Origin: Gemmatimonadota bacterium
GTDB taxonomy: Bacteria; Gemmatimonadota; Gemmatimonadetes; Gemmatimonadales; Gemmatimonadaceae
Reading direction: 5' to 3'
DNA length: 35,708 nt
Assembly: GCA_947463135.1 (NCBI GenBank)
Contig: CANHTA010000013.1
Span: forward strand, 1-35,708
Position 1 is the stretch's first letter; every line of letters begins with the position of its first letter. This document shows, one piece after another, positions 1 to 8,812 of the stretch. A model generated the notes under the pieces. It was not told where the DNA came from, searched no databases, and worked only from the letters and a program-made list of their open reading frames with translations. The position numbers and the translations under genes are program-made.

Positions 1-450
1 AAGGTGGTGGCCATCAAGAAGACCACCGACAAAACGCCGTTTGCCGAGGTCGAGCCGGACGACCTGCTCCGCTTCGGCATCATCCCCGAACTGGTGGGTC
101 GCTTGCCGGTGTGCGTCCCACTCGAAGCGCTCGATGAGGAAGCCCTGATTCAAATCCTCAAGGAGCCCAAAAATGCGCTGGTGAAGCAGTACCAGCGCCT
201 CTTCGAGCTGGAAGAGGTAAAAATCATCTTTGAGGAGTCTGCCATCCGTGCCGTTGCGGGGAAGGCCCTGCGACGCGGCACCGGGGCGCGAGGATTGCGC
301 GCCATCCTCGAAGAAACCTTGCAGGACACCATGTTCGACCTCCCCACTCGGGATGACGTGGTCGAAGTGCGAGTCACGGAAGCCTCCGTACTCCACGGCG
401 GTCCACCGCTCCTCGAACTCGCGCCGAAACGGCAGAAGAAGGAAGCCTGA
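1..450 (+). CDS. clpX: ClpX, C-terminal part (cut by left edge of window)
   Basis: ATPase subunit of the cytoplasmic ClpXP protease, which unfolds substrates and feeds them to ClpP. Only the last ~149 residues are visible and the frame is open to the left edge. The visible part holds the end of the AAA+ large domain ([12 protein letters not shown], followed by [11 protein letters not shown]) and the small domain with the sensor-2 arginine stretch [13 protein letters not shown]. The tail [11 protein letters not shown] is typical of ClpX. The zinc-binding N-terminal domain and Walker motifs lie outside the window. It is followed by lon on the same strand, a common pairing of ATP-dependent proteases. 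The assignment is firm. Confidence 0.95.
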   Translation, partial: KVVAIKKTTDKTPFAEVEPDDLLRFGIIPELVGRLPVCVPLEALDEEALIQILKEPKNALVKQYQRLFELEEVKIIFEESAIRAVAGKALRRGTGARGLRAILEETLQDTMFDLPTRDDVVEVRVTEASVLHGGPPLLELAPKRQKKEA

Positions 451-468
451 GCACCAACCGCTCTTCAA

Positions 469-495
469 GGGCCGGCAGCCTTCGGTTGCCGGTCC
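469..495 (+). promoter_or_regulatory. Hairpin enclosing the lon start codon
   Basis: Bases 469-480 pair with 484-495 as a continuous 12-pair stem (two G-U pairs) around a 3-base loop at 481-483. The TTG start codon of lon (486-488) lies inside the right arm. No T-run follows, so this is not a classical terminator. It could sequester the lon initiation region or attenuate read-through from clpX. The pairing is read directly from the sequence; the function is inferred. Confidence 0.6.
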
Positions 496-2846
496 TTCCA
501 CTTCGCGACGTGGTGTTGTTCCCCCACGTTGCCATGCCCCTCCTGATTGGGCGCGCGGGTTCACTCGCCGCCGTTGCCGCCGCCACCGACGGCACCCAGG
601 AGCTGCTGCTGGTCACGCAACGGGACGCCGATGTGCAAACGCCGGCCTCATCCGACCTACACCGCGTTGGCGTTCGCGCGCGACTGCAACAGGTAACACG
701 GTTGGCCGGCGGCACCACCAAGATTCTGGTGGAGGCCGTTTCACGTGTACGGGTGCAGCGCTACACCGCCTCACGCGGCGGAACCCTGCTGGAGGCGCGC
801 GTCACCCCGTGGCCGTTGGCGCTCAAGGCCGCCCCCGCCGCAGCGCCCGACGGCGATTCCGCCACCCTGCGCCATGCGCTGTCCTTGTTCGACGAATACG
901 CCAACCTGCATCGTCGGCTACCACCCGAGATCGTTGGCCTGCTGCAGTCGCTCGATGACGACCAGCGCATTGCCTACGGCATCGCGGCGCACCTGCAGCT
1001 CCCCATCGATCAGCGGCAGCGTCTCCTTGAAGCGTCCACGCTCCCCGAGCTGGCCACGCGGCTGGTGGACGCCTTAGGGCGAGAGCTGGAATTGCTGGCG
1101 CTCGAGAAGAAGCTGGATGAACAGGTGCGGGGATCGCTCTTTCAAAACCAGCGCGAGTTCTACCTGCAGGAACAGCTACGCGCCATCCACAAAGAGTTGG
1201 GGCAGGAGGACGGTGACGAGCTGGAGACACTGGCCAAGCAGATCACCGAGCGCGGACTGCCGCCGGCTGTCGCCACGCGGGCCCATCGCGAAGTGCGGAA
1301 GCTCAAGCGCAGCTCCCCGATGTCCCCCGACGCCTCGGTAACCCGCGGCTGGATCGAGTGGGTCCTTGCCCTCCCGTGGACCGCACGCTCCGACGACACC
1401 GTGGACCTCGAGCATGCCCGGACGGTGCTCGAAGGCGACCATTACGGCCTCGAGGAAGTCAAAGAGCGCATCCTCGATTACATCGCCGTCCTCGGTCGCG
1501 TGGGACAGCTCCCGGGCCCGATTCTCTGCCTGGTTGGACCGCCCGGCGTTGGGAAAACATCGCTCGGGAAGTCAATCGCCCACGCCCTCGGACGCAAGTT
1601 TGTCCGCATGGCGCTTGGCGGTGTGCGTGATGAAGCTGAAATCCGCGGCCATCGTCGAACCTATATCGGCGCACTGCCCGGCCGTGTGATTCAGGCCATG
1701 CGTCGCGCGGAAACGATCAATCCCGTCATCTTGCTCGACGAGATCGACAAGCTTGGCAGTGATTGGCGTGGCGATCCGGCGTCGGCGTTGCTGGAAGTGC
1801 TCGACCCCGAGCAGCATCACGCCTTTAACGACCACTTCCTCGAAGTGGATTACGACTTGTCGCAGGTGCTCTTCCTCACGACCGCCAATTCCCTGGCGTC
1901 CATTCCGGAAGCGCTGCGCGATCGTATGGAAATCATTCGTCTGCCAGGCTATCTCGAGCCCGAGAAGATCACCATTGCGCGGCGGTTCCTGCTGCCGCGG
2001 CAGCTCGCGGCCCATGGTATCACCCCGGCACACGTGACGTTGGAGCCAACCGTGTTGTCCGCGCTCATTCGCGGTTGGACGCGGGAGGCCGGTGTCCGCG
2101 ACCTCGACCGACGCCTCGCGCGGCTGGCGCGGAAGCTGGCCCGTCGCGCGCTCGGCCCTGACGAAACGGTCGTCATCACGAAAGACGAACTCCCCTCGCT
2201 CTTGGGTCCCGCCCCGCACGATGAGCAGGAGAGTGGGCTGCGCGACCAGGTCGGCGTAGCCTCAGGGCTCGCCTTCACGCACGTCGGTGGGGAACTGCTG
2301 GAAATTGAAGTCAGTGTGGTACCCGGACGCGGCCGGTTGCAACTCACCGGCACCCTTGGTGATGTCATTAAGGAATCCGCTGCTGCCGCCCTGAGCTACG
2401 TCCGGTCCCGCGCTCATAGCATGGGACTCCCGGCCGATTTCCATCGCACGCGCGACATCCACGTGCACCTGCCAGCGGGCGCGACCCCGAAAGACGGACC
2501 GTCGGCCGGCATCGCGTTAGCCACCGCACTCACCAGCGCGCTCACCGGCATCCCGGTGCGCGGCGATGTGGCCATGACCGGCGAGATTACGCTGCGGGGC
2601 CGAGTGCTCCCCATTGGTGGCGTGCGCGAAAAAGGGGTGGCGGCACACCGGCATCACATCACGCACGTGATCGTGCCGCACGGCAACGCGAAGGATCTGG
2701 CCGAGCTGCCCGAGGATGTGCGCAAGGAAGTGACTTGGCATCCGGTGCGTACCATGGATGAAGTGCTGGCCTTGGCGCTTCGCTCTCCCCTACCCGACGT
2801 GAGCGACGCCATGGTGGTTGCGCCCGAAATGGAGCGCCCCACATGA
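486..2846 (+). CDS. lon: Lon ATP-dependent serine protease
   Basis: Cytoplasmic AAA+ protease that degrades misfolded and regulatory proteins. It has 786 residues, normal for LonA. The order is an N-terminal substrate-binding LON domain opening with [13 protein letters not shown], a helical linker, the AAA+ module (Walker [10 protein letters not shown] near residue 350, Walker [10 protein letters not shown] near 415) and the protease domain. The catalytic serine is S673 in KDGPSAG and the lysine K716 in GGVREKG. The start is TTG at 486: no ATG or GTG lies upstream in frame after the clpX stop, and the conserved PVLPLRD must be included. The start has no clear Shine-Dalgarno sequence and sits inside a hairpin. 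The stop overlaps the engB start (ATGA). Confidence 0.97.
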   Translation: MPVLPLRDVVLFPHVAMPLLIGRAGSLAAVAAATDGTQELLLVTQRDADVQTPASSDLHRVGVRARLQQVTRLAGGTTKILVEAVSRVRVQRYTASRGGTLLEARVTPWPLALKAAPAAAPDGDSATLRHALSLFDEYANLHRRLPPEIVGLLQSLDDDQRIAYGIAAHLQLPIDQRQRLLEASTLPELATRLVDALGRELELLALEKKLDEQVRGSLFQNQREFYLQEQLRAIHKELGQEDGDELETLAKQITERGLPPAVATRAHREVRKLKRSSPMSPDASVTRGWIEWVLALPWTARSDDTVDLEHARTVLEGDHYGLEEVKERILDYIAVLGRVGQLPGPILCLVGPPGVGKTSLGKSIAHALGRKFVRMALGGVRDEAEIRGHRRTYIGALPGRVIQAMRRAETINPVILLDEIDKLGSDWRGDPASALLEVLDPEQHHAFNDHFLEVDYDLSQVLFLTTANSLASIPEALRDRMEIIRLPGYLEPEKITIARRFLLPRQLAAHGITPAHVTLEPTVLSALIRGWTREAGVRDLDRRLARLARKLARRALGPDETVVITKDELPSLLGPAPHDEQESGLRDQVGVASGLAFTHVGGELLEIEVSVVPGRGRLQLTGTLGDVIKESAAAALSYVRSRAHSMGLPADFHRTRDIHVHLPAGATPKDGPSAGIALATALTSALTGIPVRGDVAMTGEITLRGRVLPIGGVREKGVAAHRHHITHVIVPHGNAKDLAELPEDVRKEVTWHPVRTMDEVLALALRSPLPDVSDAMVVAPEMERPT

Positions 2847-3526
2847 GCGCGCCCCCATCCCCAGGCGGGAGCGAGATCGCCCCCGAAGTAGTGGTGCGCA
2901 CGGATCCCTTGGTCATTCGGAGCCTCGAATATCTCGGGCCGATGGCCACGCAAGGCGGATGGCGCCCCGACCCCGATTTGCCGGAAATCGCCTTTGCCGG
3001 CCGCTCCAATGTTGGCAAGTCGTCTCTGCTCAACCGCTTGATGCGCCGCAAGTCGTTCGCTCGCGTGAGCAACACGCCGGGACGGACCCGAGAGATTCAC
3101 TTCTTCAATGTGAACAAGCTCTTTTGCCTCGCGGATCTTCCGGGATACGGCTACGCCAAAATCTCCAAGGCACGCAAGGCCGAATGGCGTCCGCTCATTG
3201 AGGGCTATCTCACCGACAGTCCCACGCTTCGTGGCGTGGTGCAGCTGCTGGACGTGCGGCACGATCCCACGGAAGACGACCTCACGATGCTTGACTTCCT
3301 CGCGGATCTTGGGGTGCCCACCATCTTCGCGGTCACCAAGATCGACAAGTTGCGCAAGCTCGAGATCCAGCCACGCTTGGAGACCTTGTCCAAGTTTCTC
3401 GGGTTGGATATCGATCAGATCGTCCCGTTTAGTGCGACCACCGGTCTTGGCCGTGACGAGCTCGCCGCGGCGCTGATCGCCCTGCTTTCGCTTCCCGACT
3501 GGAAACTGCCCGAGGAGCCATCGTAA
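2843..3526 (+). CDS. engB: EngB/YihA ribosome-biogenesis GTPase
   Basis: Essential small GTPase acting in assembly of the large ribosomal subunit. It has 227 residues, with a short Pro/Ala-rich N-terminal extension. G1 is GRSNVGKS (residues 53-60), the G2 threonine lies in [10 protein letters not shown]3 is DLPGYG (from residue 98), G4 is TKID and G5 is the SATTG stretch. The circularly ordered EngB signature [14 protein letters not shown] is intact. The ATG overlaps the lon stop as ATGA, and its own TAA overlaps the next start (TAATG), so the three genes are probably translationally coupled. Confidence 0.95.
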   Translation: MSAPPSPGGSEIAPEVVVRTDPLVIRSLEYLGPMATQGGWRPDPDLPEIAFAGRSNVGKSSLLNRLMRRKSFARVSNTPGRTREIHFFNVNKLFCLADLPGYGYAKISKARKAEWRPLIEGYLTDSPTLRGVVQLLDVRHDPTEDDLTMLDFLADLGVPTIFAVTKIDKLRKLEIQPRLETLSKFLGLDIDQIVPFSATTGLGRDELAAALIALLSLPDWKLPEEPS

Positions 3527-4203
3527 TGCACAAGGTGACGTTCACCCTGCTGGCAGCCCTGCTCAGTGCCTGTGTGTCCGCGCCGTCTGTGGCTGCGCAG
3601 GTGACGCCCACGACGCTCCCCGCCGGACAGTCTGGCACCCCGGGCGATACGCTCGATCCCAACTGGGTGCCCGTTGGCTTCGGCACGCTGCGCCAAGATG
3701 ACCTGGCGCTCAAAGTGTCCCCCGCCACTGGGTTACAGGTGCGCGCCATCCCGCTCGATGAGCGCGTGATCCGGCTGTTGTCCCCCGACTCCTATCGGTC
3801 GCTGCGCGAACTGCTCACCAGCAAAGACCGGGAGCTGCTGGCCGTGAAGGAGCGGAACCGGTTGCCCAGCTATTCCATCTGGTACGTGAGCTTCTTCGCA
3901 CAGGAACAGGGCGAAACACGCTTCTCGCCGCAAGAGTTCATCATCAGCAATACGGGTCGCGATTTCCGTCCGCTCGACATGCTCCCCATCACACCGGGGT
4001 TTGGCGAGTACCGCCTTCGGCAGCGCGATGTCCAATCGGCGCTCCTCATTTTTGACGGACAGCTGGACGTCAATCAGCCCCTCTCGGCACTCATGGAAAG
4101 CACACCGAGTGCAACCGACTGGAATCGGGTGATCCAGCGCATTGAGCGCGAACGCTCACTGGTGCGCTCGCGCGCCGCAGCGGCGCCCAAACCACCAGCC
4201 TAA
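3526..4203 (+). CDS. Putative lipoprotein of unknown function
   Basis: A 225-residue protein I do not recognise. The N-terminus is a signal peptide: Lys3, a hydrophobic run TLLAALL, then a lipobox LSAC with Cys16, so it may be a lipoprotein. Cleavage by signal peptidase I after SVAA is the alternative. The mature part has no repeats or membrane segment and includes a stretch rich in Tyr and Phe (YSIWYVSFFAQEQGE). The C-terminus is Ala/Pro-rich. It is coupled to engB by a TAATG overlap and ends at a hairpin shared with the convergent NUDIX gene. Export is well supported; no function is proposed. Confidence 0.8.
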   Translation: MHKVTFTLLAALLSACVSAPSVAAQVTPTTLPAGQSGTPGDTLDPNWVPVGFGTLRQDDLALKVSPATGLQVRAIPLDERVIRLLSPDSYRSLRELLTSKDRELLAVKERNRLPSYSIWYVSFFAQEQGETRFSPQEFIISNTGRDFRPLDMLPITPGFGEYRLRQRDVQSALLIFDGQLDVNQPLSALMESTPSATDWNRVIQRIERERSLVRSRAAAAPKPPA

Positions 4204-4207
4204 GCCG

Positions 4208-4230
4208 CCGCCCCAGCCATCATGGGGCGG
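4208..4230. terminator. Hairpin between convergent genes
   Basis: CCGCCCCA (4208-4215) pairs exactly with TGGGGCGG (4223-4230) around a 7-base loop. It lies just after the lipoprotein stop and includes the NUDIX stop codon (4220-4222), so it could end transcription from both sides. There is no T-run on either strand. Confidence 0.5.
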
Positions 4231-4744
4231 GCACCAGCAACACGTCTTCCACCGCCCCCGCATCGCCATGACGCAAGAGGTGCATGGCCGTGCGCACGGC
4301 GTCATGTTCGCGGGGCCACGCCAGATGGCGGATCGCGGCCGCCGGGGTGCGCCACATGCTGGCATCGTGCTCAGCGCTCAGGAGCACGGCGGGCGTTGCC
4401 TCCACCACCGCTGCAAACACCACCGCCAGCTGCACGGTGTTCGGTGGCACGAGGTAAAACGGATGCACGCCAATTGAATACAGGCGTTGCAGGGGCAAAC
4501 CGGTCTCCTCAAAGAGCTCGCGTCGTGCCGCCGCTGCGGGGTGCTCACCTGGCTCAATGCGGCCATGTACGAGTTCCCATGCGCCCGTACACCGCACACC
4601 GGCCGCCCGACGGAGCGTGAGCACCCGCCACCGATCGCGGCGGCCGCGTGGGGCCGGCGCCAACACCGCCACGTCCACTACACCCACCGCGACGTGGACG
4701 CCGGACAATGCGGGGGACACCAGAGGGAGAGCTGACACGGTCAT
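4220..4744 (-). CDS. NUDIX hydrolase
   Basis: Hydrolyses a nucleoside diphosphate linked to another moiety; the substrate is not predictable. It has 174 residues from ATG 4744. The NUDIX box is complete at residues 61-83: G61, E67, then REL, EE and TGL, matching Gx5Ex7REUxEExGU exactly. The preceding beta strands hold WRVLTLRR and the GAWELVHGRIEPGE entry to the box, as in MutT/Ap4A-type members. ATG 4747 and TTG 4750 are also in frame. ATG 4744 is chosen because TAGCAT lies 5 bases upstream, the same spacing seen at other genes in this window. It is divergent from trpE and convergent with the lipoprotein gene. Confidence 0.9.
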   Translation of the reverse strand: MTVSALPLVSPALSGVHVAVGVVDVAVLAPAPRGRRDRWRVLTLRRAAGVRCTGAWELVHGRIEPGEHPAAAARRELFEETGLPLQRLYSIGVHPFYLVPPNTVQLAVVFAAVVEATPAVLLSAEHDASMWRTPAAAIRHLAWPREHDAVRTAMHLLRHGDAGAVEDVLLVPAP

Positions 4745-4755
4745 CATCAATGCTA
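4745..4755 (-). promoter_or_regulatory. Predicted leaderless promoter of the NUDIX gene
   Basis: On the minus strand TAGCAT (4755-4750) is followed by 5 bases and the ATG at 4744. Transcription starting about 6-7 bases after the -10 would begin at the start codon. The -35 region is weak. The identical TAGCAT-N5-ATG arrangement occurs at vapB. Confidence 0.45.
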
Positions 4756-4801
4756 CCCATTCGCTTGCCCCGCAGCGAGCGCGTCGGCCAACTTCCCTGT
4801 G

Positions 4802-6307
4802 ATGACTGCCCAGGCTGATTTCCGCGCGCGTGCCGCGTCGTGTCGCACCTCCGGTGGCCTCGTTCCCGTGTGGAGCGATTGCCTCCTCGATCTGTGCACG
4901 CCCGTGTCGGCATTCGCGAAACTCCGCCGTGGGCCTTTCGCCTTCCTGCTGGAGTCAGCGCCGGCGGGCGGCGAAGCGTGGGCGCGCTACACCTACCTCG
5001 GCACTGCACCGCGTGGCGCGTGGCGTCTGTGCGATAACGTGGTAGAGGATTGGGACGATGCCCGCGGTTGGCACAACGCCCGCACCCCGGCTGATCCGCT
5101 TGCCGATCTGCGGGATCTCGTGCGCGACATGCGCCCTGTCCCGGCCCCGGAGCTGGGCGCCTTGTGGAGTGGTGCCGTGGGGTTCTTCGCGTACGATGTG
5201 GTACGACACATCGAGCAGCTTCCCCATGCACCACCGCGGGGCGTGAACGCGCCCGACGCCTGCTTCGTGTTTACAGATGCGCTGGTGGTGATCGACAACT
5301 GGCGTGGCCAGGCGCGTATCATCGTGTCCGTACCGGTACCGGCAGGGGCATCCGATGCCGCGTTGGACGCGCTCTATGCCGACGCGGCAGCGACGCTTGC
5401 TGATACGATGGCGCGATTGCAGGGGCCCGATGTCCTGTTGCCGCTGTCGTTGCAGGAGTCGGCACCGGCCGTTGTGGCGCACTCGCACTACGCGCGCGAG
5501 GACTTCCTGCGCGATGTGGCACGCATCAAGGAATACATCCTGTCCGGCGATGTCTTTCAAACGTTGCTCGCCCGCCGCATGTCGGTGCCGCTCGACTTTG
5601 ATACCACCACGCTGTACCGCTGCCTGCGCGCGCTGAATCCGTCACCCTACATGTACCATCTGGTGCTTGATGGACTCGAGCTGGTGGGGAGCTCGCCCGA
5701 ACTGCTGGTGCGTGTGGCCGATGGTCATCTTACGGTACGGCCCATTGCCGGAACGCGTCCACGCGGGAAGACGCCCCACGAAGACGCCGCGCTTGCGGCG
5801 GAGTTGCTGGCCGACGAAAAAGAGCGGGCGGAACATGTGATGCTGGTAGATCTCGGCCGCAACGATGTGGGCCGGCTTGCCCGCTATGGGACCGTACGCG
5901 TCACCGATCTCATGACCGTCGAACGGTACTCGCATGTGTTTCACATGGTGAGCCAGGTGGAAGGCGAGCTGGCGGATGATTCGAGTGCGCTTGAGGCATT
6001 CCGCGCGGTGTTTCCGGCGGGCACGATGACCGGGGCGCCGAAGGTGCGTGCCATGCAAATCATCGATGAGCTCGAACCGGAGCGACGCGGCGCCTATGCC
6101 GGTGCCGTTGGCTTTATCGGCGCCGGGGATACGCGCATGGATCTGGCCATCACCATCCGCACCTGTGTCATTGCGGATGGCATCGCCTCGGTGCAAGCCG
6201 GCGCCGGTATCGTGCACGACTCCATCGCGGAACTCGAATGGGCGGAAACGGAGAACAAGGCCAGAGCCCTGCTCACCGCCATTGGGCGCGCACGGATGGC
6301 CCCATGA
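4802..6307 (+). CDS. trpE: Anthranilate synthase component I
   Basis: Makes anthranilate from chorismate, the first step of tryptophan synthesis, using ammonia supplied by a TrpG subunit. It has 501 residues from ATG 4802 (GTG 4799 directly precedes it). The N-terminal domain carries LLES, the tryptophan feedback-site motif. The chorismate-binding domain has SGDVFQTLLARR, PIAGTRPRG, DLGRNDVGR, the F/PAGTMTGAPK stretch and a terminal AGAGIVHDS. The alanine in PIAGT favours TrpE over PabB, which usually has PIKGT. No trpG, trpD or other trp gene is in the window. The stop overlaps the next ATG (ATGA), coupling it to lipopolysaccharide genes. Confidence 0.9.
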   Translation: MTAQADFRARAASCRTSGGLVPVWSDCLLDLCTPVSAFAKLRRGPFAFLLESAPAGGEAWARYTYLGTAPRGAWRLCDNVVEDWDDARGWHNARTPADPLADLRDLVRDMRPVPAPELGALWSGAVGFFAYDVVRHIEQLPHAPPRGVNAPDACFVFTDALVVIDNWRGQARIIVSVPVPAGASDAALDALYADAAATLADTMARLQGPDVLLPLSLQESAPAVVAHSHYAREDFLRDVARIKEYILSGDVFQTLLARRMSVPLDFDTTTLYRCLRALNPSPYMYHLVLDGLELVGSSPELLVRVADGHLTVRPIAGTRPRGKTPHEDAALAAELLADEKERAEHVMLVDLGRNDVGRLARYGTVRVTDLMTVERYSHVFHMVSQVEGELADDSSALEAFRAVFPAGTMTGAPKVRAMQIIDELEPERRGAYAGAVGFIGAGDTRMDLAITIRTCVIADGIASVQAGAGIVHDSIAELEWAETENKARALLTAIGRARMAP

Positions 6308-7092
6308 GCCCGCAGTTGAGTACCGCGCACACCCGCGCGGTGGGCCGCGCCGACGTCACGGGGGTGCCCGTCGTACTCGATGATCTGGCGACCATCGTTG
6401 GTGCGCATGACACGCTGTACGACTGGGCCGCGGAGCAACCGCAGCCGCGCGCCCTGCGCGGACGGGCACCGGTGTATGTCGCTACCTTGCCCACGTGTGG
6501 TATACCCGTGGTGGTGCGGCACGGATGGCACGGTGGCGTGTTGGCGCCGCTCACCGCCGACCGGTTCCGGCGCCCCACCCGCGCGCCACGGGAGATGGCC
6601 CGCTCAGCCGAACTGCGCGCCGCAGGCATTCCCACCACCGAGGTGCTGGGGTTTGCCCGCTATCCGGCAGTGATGGGGCTCTGCCACGTGGATGTGGTGA
6701 CCCGCTATCTCGCCGATGCCGCCGACCTTGGGATGGTGCTGGCCGGGTTGGCGCCAACGGTTGACGGCGAGACGGCGTTGGCGGCCACGCAGCAGCTGCT
6801 GTTGCGGCTGGCCGCGCGCGGCGTGGTCCATCCCGACCTCAACGTAAAGAACATCCTGCTGCGCCCAACAGCAGACGGCGTGGAGGCGCTCATCATTGAT
6901 GTTGATGTAGTGCGCTGGGACGCACAGCGCCCGCCGATCGACACGATGCGAGCAAACATCGCGCGCCTCACGAGATCCGTACGGAAATGGCGCGCCCAGT
7001 TTGGCTGTGACATGACCGACGAACGCATCGCGGCATTCCGCGATGCCGTGATGGCGGCCCTTCCCGCTGCCCCTTCCTCCGATACCCGCTAG
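6304..7092 (+). CDS. Kdo/WaaP-family lipopolysaccharide kinase
   Basis: A 262-residue protein resembling the kinases that phosphorylate Kdo or heptose in the lipopolysaccharide inner core. The kinase-like core is visible as GVVHPDLNVKNILL (catalytic loop with H, D and N) followed by a metal-binding IDVDVVRW in place of the usual IDFDR. An RxxxE-type pair precedes it in APREMARSAEL. The start ATG 6304 is chosen because it gives an ATGA overlap with trpE; the frame stays open further upstream inside trpE. The downstream heptosyltransferase supports a role in core assembly. The exact acceptor sugar is not determined. Confidence 0.82.
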   Translation: MSPQLSTAHTRAVGRADVTGVPVVLDDLATIVGAHDTLYDWAAEQPQPRALRGRAPVYVATLPTCGIPVVVRHGWHGGVLAPLTADRFRRPTRAPREMARSAELRAAGIPTTEVLGFARYPAVMGLCHVDVVTRYLADAADLGMVLAGLAPTVDGETALAATQQLLLRLAARGVVHPDLNVKNILLRPTADGVEALIIDVDVVRWDAQRPPIDTMRANIARLTRSVRKWRAQFGCDMTDERIAAFRDAVMAALPAAPSSDTR

Positions 7093-7093
7093 C

Positions 7094-8149
7094 GTGACCG
7101 CTCCCACCACTCCACCGTTGCCGAATGTCCCGCTCAATCGTGTCGGCATTGTCATGATGAGCGCGGTCGGTGATGCCGTACACGTGATGCCGCTGATTCA
7201 TGCGATCAAGGCGCATACCCCGTCGTCAAGGATCACATGGGTGCTGCAGCCGGGCCCAGCCACACTGGTCCGTGGGCATCCGCTCGTTGACGACATCGTG
7301 GTGTTTGACCGCTCGCGTGGATGGCGCGCGTTCCTCCACACCCGACGTGAGCTGGCGGCACGGCACTTCGACGTCGTGTTGGCGCTTCAAGTGTATTTCA
7401 AGGCTGGCCTCATCACGGGCTTCACGCACGCACCGGTGAAACTGGGATTCGACCGCGCGCGCGCGCGTGACGCCAACTGGTTGTTTACCACACATCGCAT
7501 TGCCCCGCACGCCGGTCAGCATGTGCAGGACCAGTACGTTGAGTTCCTTGACGCGCTGGGTATCCCGCATGGCCCGCCGCACTGGACACTCGGCCCATGG
7601 AACGACGAGGAACGCGCGTGGCAACGTGATTTCCATTCGCAGTTCAACCGGCCCATCGCGCCCATTGTCGTTGCCACCAGCAAGGCGGCGAAAGACTGGA
7701 TTCCCGAACGATGGGCAGAGGTGTGTCACATGTTGTGGCACGAGTTCGGCCTGCAGCCGGTGCTCGTCGGGGGTCGGTCGCCACGTGAGGTCGCGGCAGA
7801 GGCCACTATTCAGCGCTTAGCTCCCATGGCGCATTCGGCTCTGGGAAGCGGGCTTCGGCGGTTGGCCGCCATCTTCGACGGTGCCGCGGTGGTCCTCTCA
7901 CCAGATACCGGGCCGCTGCATCTCGCGGTTGCGCTCCGCACCCCGGTCATCTCGCTCTTCGGCTATACCAACCCTAAACGGGTTGGACCGTACGACTTCT
8001 CGCGTGACTTGATGATTGATGCCTACGGCGACCCCGGCGAAGACTACCCTCTGGATATGACCTATCGCCTGGCGCGGATGGAACGCATTACCGTGGCCGA
8101 CGTTCGCGCCATGCTCATGCGGTGGCAGGAGCGCTATCGGCAGCCGTGA
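7094..8149 (+). CDS. Glycosyltransferase family 9 (heptosyltransferase)
   Basis: Transfers heptose from an ADP-heptose donor to the lipopolysaccharide inner core at the cytoplasmic face of the membrane. It has 351 residues with a GTG start one base after the kinase stop. The N-terminal fold opens with NRVGIVMMSAVGDAVHVMPL, as in WaaC/WaaF. The C-terminal donor domain carries SPDTGPLHLAVAL, the family motif. Whether it is WaaC, WaaF or a later transferase cannot be said. The last 35 bases overlap the convergent maf gene. Confidence 0.9.
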   Translation: MTAPTTPPLPNVPLNRVGIVMMSAVGDAVHVMPLIHAIKAHTPSSRITWVLQPGPATLVRGHPLVDDIVVFDRSRGWRAFLHTRRELAARHFDVVLALQVYFKAGLITGFTHAPVKLGFDRARARDANWLFTTHRIAPHAGQHVQDQYVEFLDALGIPHGPPHWTLGPWNDEERAWQRDFHSQFNRPIAPIVVATSKAAKDWIPERWAEVCHMLWHEFGLQPVLVGGRSPREVAAEATIQRLAPMAHSALGSGLRRLAAIFDGAAVVLSPDTGPLHLAVALRTPVISLFGYTNPKRVGPYDFSRDLMIDAYGDPGEDYPLDMTYRLARMERITVADVRAMLMRWQERYRQP

Positions 8150-8765
8150 GCGGGCCGTACGCATAGGCAAACCCGAGCTGGCGCAGGAGTGCCACCATGC
8201 GACCAAGTGGCAGCCCCATCACGGCGAAGTAATCGCCATCAATACGCGCCACGTTCGTGGCCCCGAGCCCTTGAATACCGTAGGCACCGGCTTTGTCCAT
8301 GGGCTCACCGGTATCCACATACGCGGCGATCTGCGCCGGCTCGAGCAGCCGGAATGTCACCGCCACCGTCTCAACCTCGGAGAGCGTGACGCCGCCATGC
8401 GAAACCGCCACCGCCGTACACACCGTGTGCGTGCGCCCACTCAGGCGCGACAGCATCGCAATGGCATCGGCGCGGTCACGGGGTTTCCCCAAGATGTCCC
8501 CGTCAATCACCACAATGGTATCGGAACCGATCACCACGGCATCGGGGTGTGCCACCGCCAACGTGTGTGCCTTCTGACGGGCGAGGCGTTCGCAATGCGG
8601 CTCGGGGGCCTCGTCGGCGTGCACGGTTTCATCCACATCGGCGGGGCGAACCTCATGCGGAATACCGATGAGCGTCAGCAGCTCCTGACGGCGCGGAGAC
8701 TGGGAAGCGAGAATGACTCGGGGATGGGTCCCCGCAGCGGAGGAGGGATCAACGGGCGCAGCCAT
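8115..8765 (-). CDS. maf: Maf family nucleotide pyrophosphatase
   Basis: Housekeeping enzyme that hydrolyses non-canonical or canonical (dTTP/UTP) nucleoside triphosphates to monophosphates. It has 216 residues. The family signatures are LASQSPRRQELL near residue 20, the SDTIVVIDGDILGKP segment, SGRTHTVCTAVAV, and DKAGAYGIQGLGA near the C-terminus. The length includes a short Ala/Pro-rich N-terminal extension. The start ATG 8765 has TAGATT 6 bases upstream. The 3' end overlaps the heptosyltransferase by 35 bases in convergent orientation. Confidence 0.94.
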   Translation of the reverse strand: MAAPVDPSSAAGTHPRVILASQSPRRQELLTLIGIPHEVRPADVDETVHADEAPEPHCERLARQKAHTLAVAHPDAVVIGSDTIVVIDGDILGKPRDRADAIAMLSRLSGRTHTVCTAVAVSHGGVTLSEVETVAVTFRLLEPAQIAAYVDTGEPMDKAGAYGIQGLGATNVARIDGDYFAVMGLPLGRMVALLRQLGFAYAYGPLTAADSAPATA

Positions 8766-8777
8766 AGCGTTAATCTA
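8766..8777 (-). promoter_or_regulatory. Predicted leaderless promoter of maf
   Basis: On the minus strand TAGATT (8777-8772) is followed by AACGCT and the ATG at 8765. On the plus strand TAATCT (8771-8776) overlaps it and could serve as a -10 for metZ with a leader of about 30 bases. Both -35 regions are weak. Confidence 0.45.
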
Positions 8778-8812
8778 AGGCGACGTCCTTTTTCCCCGCA
8801 TCCTACACGCGC

